61,137 nt of DNA. It comes from Candidatus Poribacteria bacterium. Lineage in GTDB: Bacteria; Poribacteria; WGA-4E; WGA-3G. The stretch lies in assembly GCA_009839745.1 (NCBI GenBank), contig VXPE01000030.1:1-61137 (forward strand). The letters run 5' to 3'. The notes beneath the pieces are model-generated. The model was not told the DNA's origin, ran no database searches, and saw nothing but the letters and a program-made list of their open reading frames with translations. A program made the translations under genes and the position numbers. How positions within the stretch are numbered: position 1 is the stretch's first letter; each line of letters starts with the position of its first letter. This document shows positions 26,253 to 33,625 of the stretch, in pieces.

Positions 26253-27713
26253 TTAATCGTTATCGTCTAATTCATTTTGGATGGATTGAAATTGCGTTAA
26301 TGCAGCCTCTAAATTTTTAGTGATTTCCGCTACTAATACATCTGGCGCAGGGAGATCCGCTGCATCCTCAAGCGAGTCCTCTTTCAACCAGAAGATGTCG
26401 AGATTGGCATGCTCGCGTTGAACAAGTTCTTCGTAGTTGAAGGCACGAAAACGCTCGGTTTCGACCCGTTCATAGCGGTTCTTCGGATTGTAGCGGGTAA
26501 TAAAATCTTGTAGGTCGGCATCACGTAAAGGATTCGTTTTGAGGGTAAAACGTTTATCCGTCCGTAGATCGTAGATCCAAAGTTTCTGTGTCCACGGCTC
26601 CGCACGCGCAGGCCGCTTGTCAAAAAAGAGGACGTTTGCTTTGACCCCTTGCGCATAAAAGATACCCGTTGGCAGTCGCAACAATGTATGGACATCAAAT
26701 TGCTTGAGGAGTTGTCGACGAATCGTCTCCCCCGCGCCGCGTTCAAAGAGCACATTATCTGGAAGAACGACGGCAGCGCGGCCATCTGTTTTGAGGATGG
26801 TTTTGATGTGCTGGAGGAAGTTGAACTGTTTGTTTGAGGTTGTCGCCCAGAAATCCTCGCGTTCATAAGTAGAGGCGGTGTTCTTCTGTTTACTTCCGTC
26901 AGTCGCTATTGTAATACTACTCCTGTTCCCGAACGGTGGATTCGTAAGCACCATGTCATAGCGATCCTTTGTAGCACTTCTGAGACTATCATCGGTTGTA
27001 ATAGGGCTCTCTGTTCCACCGATACCGTGCAAGTACAAATTCATTACGCACAAGCGCACCACGTTATCAACGATGTCTGTCCCCGCGAAGGTTTTAAATC
27101 TAAGAAACGCCTTCTGTTCGCGGGTCAAGTTGTAATTTTCGGAGATATAGTTATATGCTGCAAGGAAAAAGCCACCTGTCCCACACGCTGGATCACAGAC
27201 AGTTCTCATAGGAAGCGGGCGCATCACAGTTACCATCGCTTTGATGAGGGGGCGTGGTGTGAAATATTGACCTGCTCCACTTTTGGTGTCCTCAGCATTT
27301 TTCTGTAAAAGCCCTTCATAGATAGTGCCTTTGATGTCCGCCGTCATCCCACTCCATGTTTCATCATTGATGAGGTGGATAAGCCGTTGCAGGTTTGCAG
27401 GTGTCTGAATCCGGTTTTGTGATTTTCGGAAGATCACACCGAGCAGCCCCTTCTGAGTGCTCAATTCTCGAAGGATTTTGACATATTGTGTTTCAAGTGC
27501 AGCACCGCGCTCTTTGAGGAGACTCTCCCAATCCAGTTCAGCAGGAATGGTTGAGGGTTTGTTAAGCGGCGGCTTTGTCGACTCGTCAGCGAGTTTCAGG
27601 AACAGCAGATACGTAAGTTGTTCGACATAATCGCCGTAACTCACTCCGTCATCTCGAAGCACATTGCAGAAATTCCAGAGCTTTTGAACAATTGTTGCGG
27701 ATTCGTTGGACAT
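26253..27713 (-). CDS. hsdM: Type I restriction-modification methyltransferase subunit HsdM
   Basis: This 486-residue protein is the N6-adenine methylase subunit of a type I system. The N-terminal helical HsdM domain (ATIVQKLWNFCNVLRDDGV, TYLLFLKLADE) is followed by GQYFTPRPLIKAMV, motif I DPACGTGGFFLAA and the catalytic motif IV NPPFG, which is of the N-P-P-F type for adenine. It is complete. Together with hsdS at 30.6 kb and hsdR at 33.6 kb, on the same strand, it makes an apparently intact type I system, with five small genes inserted between hsdS and hsdM. Confidence 0.95.
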   Translation of the reverse strand: MSNESATIVQKLWNFCNVLRDDGVSYGDYVEQLTYLLFLKLADESTKPPLNKPSTIPAELDWESLLKERGAALETQYVKILRELSTQKGLLGVIFRKSQNRIQTPANLQRLIHLINDETWSGMTADIKGTIYEGLLQKNAEDTKSGAGQYFTPRPLIKAMVTVMRPLPMRTVCDPACGTGGFFLAAYNYISENYNLTREQKAFLRFKTFAGTDIVDNVVRLCVMNLYLHGIGGTESPITTDDSLRSATKDRYDMVLTNPPFGNRSSITIATDGSKQKNTASTYEREDFWATTSNKQFNFLQHIKTILKTDGRAAVVLPDNVLFERGAGETIRRQLLKQFDVHTLLRLPTGIFYAQGVKANVLFFDKRPARAEPWTQKLWIYDLRTDKRFTLKTNPLRDADLQDFITRYNPKNRYERVETERFRAFNYEELVQREHANLDIFWLKEDSLEDAADLPAPDVLVAEITKNLEAALTQFQSIQNELDDND

Positions 27714-27746
27714 GGATATCCTTTAATGGGTTGTGTTAGTCTGAAA

Positions 27747-28172
27747 TCAAAGGTTTTCGGGCCGCATAACCAATTCACAGAAAAGGGCAAGTTCGCCGAA
27801 AATCTCATCTCGATCCTCTATAATTGTTGGAATTGGTATAATGTTTGCATGGAGTTCATGTGGGTGCGGATCTGGAACTACTTTAATATTTCTCTCAAGA
27901 AAAAATGGGTTCTCATAAAATATACTCGCTGAGAAGTCAGCCCTTGCTTTTATTTTGATCTTTCCTTCAACATATTTCCTCCCAATTTCCCATATCTCGC
28001 TTTTAGTGAGTGATGAGATACGATATACAGAAAGTTCATTTGGACTCCCTGATGTTGGGGCAAACGCTCTCGCTTTGACTTCCTTTTTTGTGCGAGCATA
28101 ACCGCTCTTAGAGTTAATAAAATAGGTTAACTTCTCATCCAGTGAAATATTCATATTAGGTGCTTTATTCAA
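27747..28172 (-). CDS. Conserved protein of unknown function in the restriction operon
   Basis: I do not recognise a named family for this 141-residue protein. The pattern AFAPTSGSPNELSVYRIS, then SEIWEIG, then RADFSAS and HPHELHANIIPIP looks like a conserved stand-alone domain seen as a hypothetical protein in many bacteria, often in gene-defence settings (recollection, not verified). The start is either TTG at 28172, which has AGGT nine bases ahead, or ATG at 28154. It is soluble, with no membrane segment. It lies 33 bases before hsdM on the same strand and is part of the inserted cassette. Confidence 0.6.
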   Translation of the reverse strand: MNKAPNMNISLDEKLTYFINSKSGYARTKKEVKARAFAPTSGSPNELSVYRISSLTKSEIWEIGRKYVEGKIKIKARADFSASIFYENPFFLERNIKVVPDPHPHELHANIIPIPTIIEDRDEIFGELALFCELVMRPENL

Positions 28173-28376
28173 GGATATTACCTAAGTAACATATATAGGA
28201 AAGGCACAGCTGAGAATTGCACCGGTCAAGAACTTGCGGGATTGACGGTTGTGTACACTGACACTAAAGGAACATCAAAAAGTATGTAGAGATTTCCTGG
28301 CAAGAGCACTTGAAAAATATGCCGTCAGTGGTCTCTTAGCAATTATGGTTTTATCAAATTTAGCGACAGTGTCGCT

Positions 28377-28955
28377 TTATTCAGAAAATGAGGTAACCAA
28401 CATTGTAAGAAAGCGGGTAAGTGACGGAAATTTTGATAATTCACAAGTTCCTTTGACTCTACGCGTGCCTCCTAAAGATGCAACATAAACAACCTGATTG
28501 TCTCCGTATATGCTCATCGTTGCTATACCTTTGCGATCCCTTGACCTCCATTCAAACCCAATGCCACCATCCATTAACCAACCGATGTCCGGCATGGATA
28601 CATTGCAATGAAAAAAGAATTCTAGTAGAAGACGGGTTTCCTTGTACGCCATATCCGGGACAGGAACAATTTCGCTATCCAATGTACAAGCTTCCTCCAC
28701 CTCCTCGCGAACTTCTTCTAACTGTTGATGTCCATCATCCAGCCATGACAAATATGGATCAGCAGCAGACGATAAGCTGCTAATCCAATCATCTGCAATT
28801 GGCGGATTATATCCGATTGGTAAATTATATTCATAAGTCTGCGTATCCACAGCATAAGGCGTTAACGACGGGATATTGGGGGCACTCATGAATTCCGACT
28901 CCATCTGGTTCTGAGAGGTTTGGTCGCGTAGTCCAAAACTTTTATATTTAATCAT
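28377..28955 (-). CDS. TIGR04255-linked hypothetical protein
   Basis: I do not recognise this 192-residue protein. The ATG at 28955 overlaps the stop of the TIGR04255 gene (ATGA), so the pair is translationally coupled. The first third is proline- and serine-rich and probably disordered. The second half carries aromatic and glycine-rich segments (DIGWLMDGGIGFEWRS, MSIYGDNQVVYVAS) that look like a compact beta-rich domain. A helix with many Glu residues lies between them (QQLEEVREEVEEA). Its tight coupling with TIGR04255 suggests the two act together. No enzymatic motif is visible. Confidence 0.65.
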   Translation of the reverse strand: MIKYKSFGLRDQTSQNQMESEFMSAPNIPSLTPYAVDTQTYEYNLPIGYNPPIADDWISSLSSAADPYLSWLDDGHQQLEEVREEVEEACTLDSEIVPVPDMAYKETRLLLEFFFHCNVSMPDIGWLMDGGIGFEWRSRDRKGIATMSIYGDNQVVYVASLGGTRRVKGTCELSKFPSLTRFLTMLVTSFSE

Positions 28956-29773
28956 TGTTTCCGCTCCCATATTTGTGTTTGAATATCTTCCGTGAACATG
29001 CTGATGAATTTCTCTCGAATTTCGTCTCGAGCTTCTTTGAACCACATTTCCATTGGATATGCAGCGTTTTCCGGAAAACCACGTACTGTAAAATCTGTCT
29101 GCAATGTTTGTCGTTGATCGGGCATCTTTACACGATTACTGATAGCGAGATGCAACCGGCCTCGTAAATCCGGCACTGAAAATGAAGTTTGGAAGATCAT
29201 CAATTCCGCCTCCTTCCAAAATGAATTGGAGTGTTGAGAATCAACAAACATGTTGTACACTTTTCCGATATCATTAAGAACGTTCCAACCATCCCCGTGC
29301 ATAAGTTGATCGATATAACTTAACTCGTACTGCAACGGAGTTACCGAACCAAGTTCCAAGTTTTTCATAATTTCGCCAAAACGGTTATAAAAACCTTCAA
29401 AACTTTCAAAGATTGCTGAGAAACCCGGATATTCCTGATCTGAATCAGTTCTACGCCAATTGAATGTAAACCGATCACGTTGAACTTGCAATATTTTGCT
29501 TTCACCCTCATGTATGAACCAAGTTCGTGGGAAGGGAGGAACATTACTAATTTCAAACTCAGTTTCCTCACCTTGGTTCGGAAAGATCTCAATAGTAGGA
29601 TTAACAAGCGGACGTTCCACAATACGCGCAAACTGATCCTTTTTAAATTCTTGCCAAAGTGACCCAAGGTGGGGAGCAAGGAAGCCATTAAGAGGCTTGA
29701 AAAGAACACTCAATACAACTTCATCTACCGGAGGTTTCGCAAAATCAAGTTTCTTTTTTTGGGCATCCATCAT
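28952..29773 (-). CDS. TIGR04255-family protein
   Basis: This 273-residue protein fits family TIGR04255, a sporadically distributed family without a known function. Recognisable parts are KPPVDEVVLSVLFKPL at the front, HLGSLWQEFKKD, the strand ILQVQRDRFTFNWRR, the helix GFSAIFESFEGFYNRF, LQYELSYIDQL and the end HLAISNRVK. Two ATG codons stand side by side (29773 and 29770); AGGTAA lies before them. It lies in the cassette between hsdS and hsdM and is directly coupled to the next gene by an ATGA overlap. Such patchy families in restriction loci are often defence genes; that is inference. Confidence 0.8.
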   Translation of the reverse strand: MMDAQKKKLDFAKPPVDEVVLSVLFKPLNGFLAPHLGSLWQEFKKDQFARIVERPLVNPTIEIFPNQGEETEFEISNVPPFPRTWFIHEGESKILQVQRDRFTFNWRRTDSDQEYPGFSAIFESFEGFYNRFGEIMKNLELGSVTPLQYELSYIDQLMHGDGWNVLNDIGKVYNMFVDSQHSNSFWKEAELMIFQTSFSVPDLRGRLHLAISNRVKMPDQRQTLQTDFTVRGFPENAAYPMEMWFKEARDEIREKFISMFTEDIQTQIWERKQ

Positions 29774-29899
29774 GTATTACCTATCAAAGTTTAATATTAA
29801 TTTATCGCTATTTCATTTTAACACAGACCCGTCATTAAATACAATATCAATTTTCGATTTTAACGCGTGTGAATGAGCAAATCGTCGATTCATACAACT

Positions 29900-30133
29900 T
29901 CATGTTTCCAATTCATCGAAATCCTTCAACGTACTTTTAACTTCAGCATCTAATGTTTCTGCTGTGAGGCTGTCGTCAAAAGGAGAGATTCCGGCTGCAT
30001 ACATCAGATCCGAGAGATCCCATCGCGAAATATTAAGCAATTGTGCTGCTCTACCGGCACTAATATCGCCTTGGCGTAGGAGTTCGAGAACAAAAGTTTC
30101 TCTTGCCTTACGCTCCGGGTCTACTTTATTCAT
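29900..30133 (-). CDS. UPF0175-family antitoxin-like protein
   Basis: This protein of about 77 residues has a helix-turn-helix (FVLELLRQGDISAGRAAQLL, then NISRWDLSDLMYAAGIS), the core of UPF0175 antitoxins. Those normally precede a DUF3368 PIN-type toxin gene, but no such gene follows: the 126 bases to the next gene are non-coding. The ATG at 30133 overlaps the stop region of the upstream antitoxin-like gene by eight bases. It may therefore be an orphan antitoxin, or a regulator of the restriction operon. Confidence 0.75.
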   Translation of the reverse strand: MNKVDPERKARETFVLELLRQGDISAGRAAQLLNISRWDLSDLMYAAGISPFDDSLTAETLDAEVKSTLKDFDELET

Positions 30134-30407
30134 CCGCATCTCCCCATAATTCTGCCAGCAGCGCGTCTGCGATATAGTCGTCATGGCGTTCACCTATATC
30201 TGTCACATTGGATTTCAACGTTCCTGCCAAGGCAATGAGCGGATCTGGATGGTCTTCGTATGGTCCTTTAACCACGCGGATCTGTGGGCGAACAGCATTC
30301 TTTAAGCGTTTCCTTATTTCTGTGGCATCCCACTCCAACGTTCCTGCTAATGCAAGAAGCGGATCGGTATCCTTTCTGTTAAACTCGTCTCGATCTTTTT
30401 TATTCAT
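30126..30407 (-). CDS. Antitoxin-like protein with a duplicated module
   Basis: This 93-residue protein contains the same short module twice: DPLLALAGTLEWDATEIRKR near residues 15-34 and DPLIALAGTLKSNVTDIGER near 55-74, then HDDYIADALLAELWG. The second module and the end resemble small antitoxins usually paired with PIN toxins (recollection). No toxin is adjacent; the next gene is the UPF0175 antitoxin-like one. GAGGTG six bases before the ATG at 30407 decides the start. A short open fragment (ITLGGALEQNDGSIGD) upstream, at about 30420-30490, may be a further remnant. Confidence 0.65.
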   Translation of the reverse strand: MNKKDRDEFNRKDTDPLLALAGTLEWDATEIRKRLKNAVRPQIRVVKGPYEDHPDPLIALAGTLKSNVTDIGERHDDYIADALLAELWGDADE

Positions 30408-30534
30408 CTTTACCACCTCACAATTCAGTCAACGACGCATCGCCGATAGAACCATCATTCTGTTCCAATGCTCCGCCTAATGTAATACCATCTCTAAAAG
30501 TTTATATTGCATTAGCCTCACCGTCCATCCAGGC

Positions 30535-30562
30535 CCGGTAGGTGCGGTTTCTAACCGCACGG
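30535..30562. repeat. REP-like palindrome, GTAGGTGCGG type
   Basis: CCGGTAGGTGCGG, loop TTTCTAA, CCGCAC lies after the hsdS stop. A close sister is at 49691-49718. Confidence 0.65.
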
Positions 30563-30591
30563 AACATAACCAAAAACGGTAGGAAACCCTT

Positions 30592-32049
30592 TTAAGAGAA
30601 ATCATCAATTAGAAATGGTATAAGGAGTGGATAGTTATCGCTGTTCTGTGTTTTTGACTTCGTTGTTTTCTTTCCTCTTTTCGGTTGCTGCTGTTTCTTT
30701 TCGGCTCGAATTTTCTCCAACAACACGCTTGCCGGTTCATCGCTCGGATCCTGCGACACAAGTTTGCCAGAGAAGGCCTGCTTAAGGATAGATTGTCGTA
30801 GACCTTCCGAGCGTTCAAGTTCTGACTTAATGGTTACCTCAATTTCATCAGCAACTGAAAGATTTCGCTCAAGTTCAGAGACAACTTGTTTCTGCTCAGG
30901 AAGGGGCGGGAGCGGAACAGGTATTTTTCGCATCGCCGACTGATTAAGTTTTAGTCTTGTTGTTCCTGTCAAGTACCCATGATAATCAAATGTATTCAAA
31001 TAATGGCATAAAAATTGATTTGATGTGACCTCAGATTTTGCTCTCAAGACATGGGCATGGTTATTTACCCAGCTCTTATCCCTAATGAGATATGCTGTAT
31101 CTTTTAAAAAGTCCAAGAATGGAGCACCATCTTCTCCTAATAAGACGAGTTCCTCATCAAACAAATAATCATCAATCCACCCAACTCGTCCAGTTGCCCC
31201 ATAGTATGGATAAAGTTCTGACTCAGATTTACCGCTTATCCGGGTTTCCCGTTCTTTTGCGTTTATCGGTATTCGCTGGCTATCTAAAATCTCGGCACAA
31301 TTTGCTAAGGTTGTCCACTCCCAACCCTCAGGCAACTCTGATAAACCTTCCTGCGTAGAAACTTCTGAAACCGACATCGGTTCAAGTTCACCCGAATATC
31401 CTTCGCGCCATTCCCTTGTCAACTCGCCTTCAAAAGCAGATTTAAGGATTGATCGACGATACCGTTGCAACTGTGCGTGTGCTTTTTTAAGGCTATCAAT
31501 CGCTGCGTCTAATTGTGTAAACAGTGCCTCTATCTTGGCAACAATGCGGAGTTGTTCTGCCAATGGCGGAAGCGGAATTTCCAACTCAGCAAGTGTTTTA
31601 GTCCCTAAGCGCAGTCTGCCTGTTGTGCCTTGCATTCTCTCCGTAAGCAAAGAACGCACGTCGGGAAGTAACAAATAATTAAAAAGATAGAATTTGTCAC
31701 TGACTCCCTCAACTTCACGAATTGGAATTACTTCAGTCGTTGCGATACCAAACGGTGTTGGTAATTCCTGAATGATACACTGTTTACCATTTTCAAAAGA
31801 GGGTGTAATTTTAGCAAGAAGAATGTCCCCGGGTTCAAAGTAGGTTCCGCTACTGATTTTATCTGATGGTTTGCGTATAAATTCCTTTGAAAATAATGTG
31901 GCAATTGGAACCAAGTTCATCGGTACAAAGGGGACTTCGTTATAGTCAGAATACCGTAAATCTTTTGGCTTTTTGGTAAATGTGGCAACGTCTCCAAATT
32001 TTACGGTTTGCCAATTCAGAGGTAAATCTATCGACTTTATTTTGCTCAC
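30592..32049 (-). CDS. hsdS: Type I restriction-modification specificity subunit HsdS
   Basis: This 485-residue subunit recognises DNA for the second type I system. Two target-recognition domains are seen, each followed by a conserved helical spacer: the first ends PLPPLAEQLRIVAKIEALFTQ and RRSILKSAFEGELTREW, the second ends PLPPLPEQKQVVSELERNL and RQSILKQAFSGKLVSQ. The front opens with LPLNWQTVKFGDVATFTKKP and the second domain with LPEGWEWTTLANCAEIL. A lysine-rich linker ends the protein. It is full length and unrelated in its recognition domains to the hsdS at 0.5 kb, so the two systems should recognise different sites. Confidence 0.95.
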   Translation of the reverse strand: MSKIKSIDLPLNWQTVKFGDVATFTKKPKDLRYSDYNEVPFVPMNLVPIATLFSKEFIRKPSDKISSGTYFEPGDILLAKITPSFENGKQCIIQELPTPFGIATTEVIPIREVEGVSDKFYLFNYLLLPDVRSLLTERMQGTTGRLRLGTKTLAELEIPLPPLAEQLRIVAKIEALFTQLDAAIDSLKKAHAQLQRYRRSILKSAFEGELTREWREGYSGELEPMSVSEVSTQEGLSELPEGWEWTTLANCAEILDSQRIPINAKERETRISGKSESELYPYYGATGRVGWIDDYLFDEELVLLGEDGAPFLDFLKDTAYLIRDKSWVNNHAHVLRAKSEVTSNQFLCHYLNTFDYHGYLTGTTRLKLNQSAMRKIPVPLPPLPEQKQVVSELERNLSVADEIEVTIKSELERSEGLRQSILKQAFSGKLVSQDPSDEPASVLLEKIRAEKKQQQPKRGKKTTKSKTQNSDNYPLLIPFLIDDFS

Positions 32050-32061
32050 GTGTGTTCCCTT

Positions 32062-33477
32062 TTACTGGATTTTAGCGAGACGTTCTCCAATTGAACGTAG
32101 TGTCTTTTTGAGTCCGCCTTGTTCGGGAGATGTTGCGGGTGTGTTATCACGGGTGTTTTTTGTAAGTGTGTAGGCGTGGGGTTCCAACCTCTCCTCAAAA
32201 CGATTATAGAGTGTCACAGAAGTTTTCACAAAAGTCGTTTCATAATGTGGTGCTGGCAGCCCTATTTTTGTCATTTCTTGAAGCATTCTTCTTGTGCCTT
32301 CTCTCAAGGCACGCACTAAAGGCTGCCCGCGTTCATCTTTCATGAGACGCATCCATCCAGCAATGTTGGGATTGCGTAGGACAGAATCGAGGACAGTATC
32401 CGCGAGACTGAAGAACTGGGGGACTTGCTGGAGAATGCCTCCCCAATTTTCCACCACCAGACCATTTCGATACGCAATACAGTGAATCGGTGAGGTAGCC
32501 CCATAATCTCTATGAATAGCGGCATTTACAATTGCTTCATCAACTGCTAATAGTGGATATTCAGGATCTTCCATGAATCCTCCGTGAGAACTTCGTCTTA
32601 TCATCGTCCGAAAAAGAGCGGAATCTTTGAAAAAGGTTTGAAGTTTACGGATAACGTTTGGAAGTGCTCCATCGAAATCTTTATCGAAGGTTGTCGCGCC
32701 TCGGTCCTCAGACTCCTCAACGTCTACTTCAAAACGTAGGACTCTTATGAACGCACTTGCAAAACGCTTGCGAGGATTTGCGGCAAAAAACAGAAAACCT
32801 GCATTGGTAAACGCGTATTCACCTTTCTCTTTTATGAGTGCACCGGCTAACTCCAGAACTTCTTCAGTTGTATAATCATCGTACTGGGCATCCCTGTCCG
32901 CAAGGTAAGCCTTCTTAAACTCTTCGACCACTTTTATATCAAGCTCACCGGGATCGTAGGGGCAGCAGTAGGATTGTTCAAAATCAACTATCCTCTTTTC
33001 CCGTTTAAGATGCTCCCTATCTGGTTCAGTCAATGCAAGGTTTTGGGCCCCAACCCTTTTCCATGCCTTTGGAAAATTCTCGATCGTTTCACAAATTGCG
33101 TGTGGAGTCCACGGCGTGTACAAAAAATGTAATCGTTTTGCACCCGAATTCGGCAACTCTACTTCTTGCACCTGCGTTGTGTGGTTCCTTAAATCGCGGA
33201 CAACTTGCAAAATATTGTTCATTGTCGCTTCATCAACATGTTGTGTCCCTGTAATAGTTCCGTCATCAGTGATACCAAGTACCACCAGCCCATCTTCTCT
33301 CATACCATTAGCAAAAGCAGAGATGCATTTTTTAATATTTTCCTTAAGGGTATTTATTTGATTCCCCGAGTCAGTGTTAACCTCTTTCCAGTCAAATCGC
33401 TGCCTTTCAAAACCAGCGGACTGTAGGAAATCCAGATACTGCAAAGGATTATCAAAAACCTCTTTTGGCGTTGGCAT
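32062..33477 (-). CDS. AlbA_2/Schlafen-like ATP-binding protein in the hsd operon
   Basis: This 471-residue protein has an N-terminal AlbA_2 (Schlafen-like) domain (FERQRFDWKEV, CISAFANGMREDGLVVLGITDDG) and a C-terminal ATPase/winged-helix part typical of this architecture (PEYPLLAVDEAIVNAAIHRDYG, RNGLVVENWGGI). Such genes often sit between hsdR and hsdS in type I loci (the R-linked genes of Campylobacter are an example). GAGG lies before the ATG. The gap to hsdS is only 12 bases. Its role is not known; an accessory or second defence activity is a reasonable guess. Confidence 0.85.
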   Translation of the reverse strand: MPTPKEVFDNPLQYLDFLQSAGFERQRFDWKEVNTDSGNQINTLKENIKKCISAFANGMREDGLVVLGITDDGTITGTQHVDEATMNNILQVVRDLRNHTTQVQEVELPNSGAKRLHFLYTPWTPHAICETIENFPKAWKRVGAQNLALTEPDREHLKREKRIVDFEQSYCCPYDPGELDIKVVEEFKKAYLADRDAQYDDYTTEEVLELAGALIKEKGEYAFTNAGFLFFAANPRKRFASAFIRVLRFEVDVEESEDRGATTFDKDFDGALPNVIRKLQTFFKDSALFRTMIRRSSHGGFMEDPEYPLLAVDEAIVNAAIHRDYGATSPIHCIAYRNGLVVENWGGILQQVPQFFSLADTVLDSVLRNPNIAGWMRLMKDERGQPLVRALREGTRRMLQEMTKIGLPAPHYETTFVKTSVTLYNRFEERLEPHAYTLTKNTRDNTPATSPEQGGLKKTLRSIGERLAKIQ

Positions 33478-33590
33478 TTATGGATCCTCTTTGAAGTGTT
33501 TTAAAATTGGGACGACATCGTTATACCCATTGATGAAGTGCCGTTAAGAAGTTTAGCACAAATTTGGCTTGGATGCCAGTCATTTTTCTA

Positions 33591-33613
33591 TCGCGAGCGG
33601 AACTCGCTCCTAC
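33591..33613. repeat. Palindrome TCGCGAGCGG / CTCGCTCC
   Basis: TCGCGAGCGGAACTCGCTCC forms a hairpin just after the hsdR stop. A reverse copy (GGAGCAAGCTCCGCTCGCGA) is at 39317-39336. It looks like a further REP sub-family. Confidence 0.55.
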
Positions 33614-33625
33614 AAAGAAGGAAAA

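Noticed and set aside
28249-28488. Forward open frame of 79 codons
   Set aside because: It overlaps the end of the TIGR04255 partner gene on the other strand and has no ribosome site. The minus-strand gene has coupling to its neighbour.
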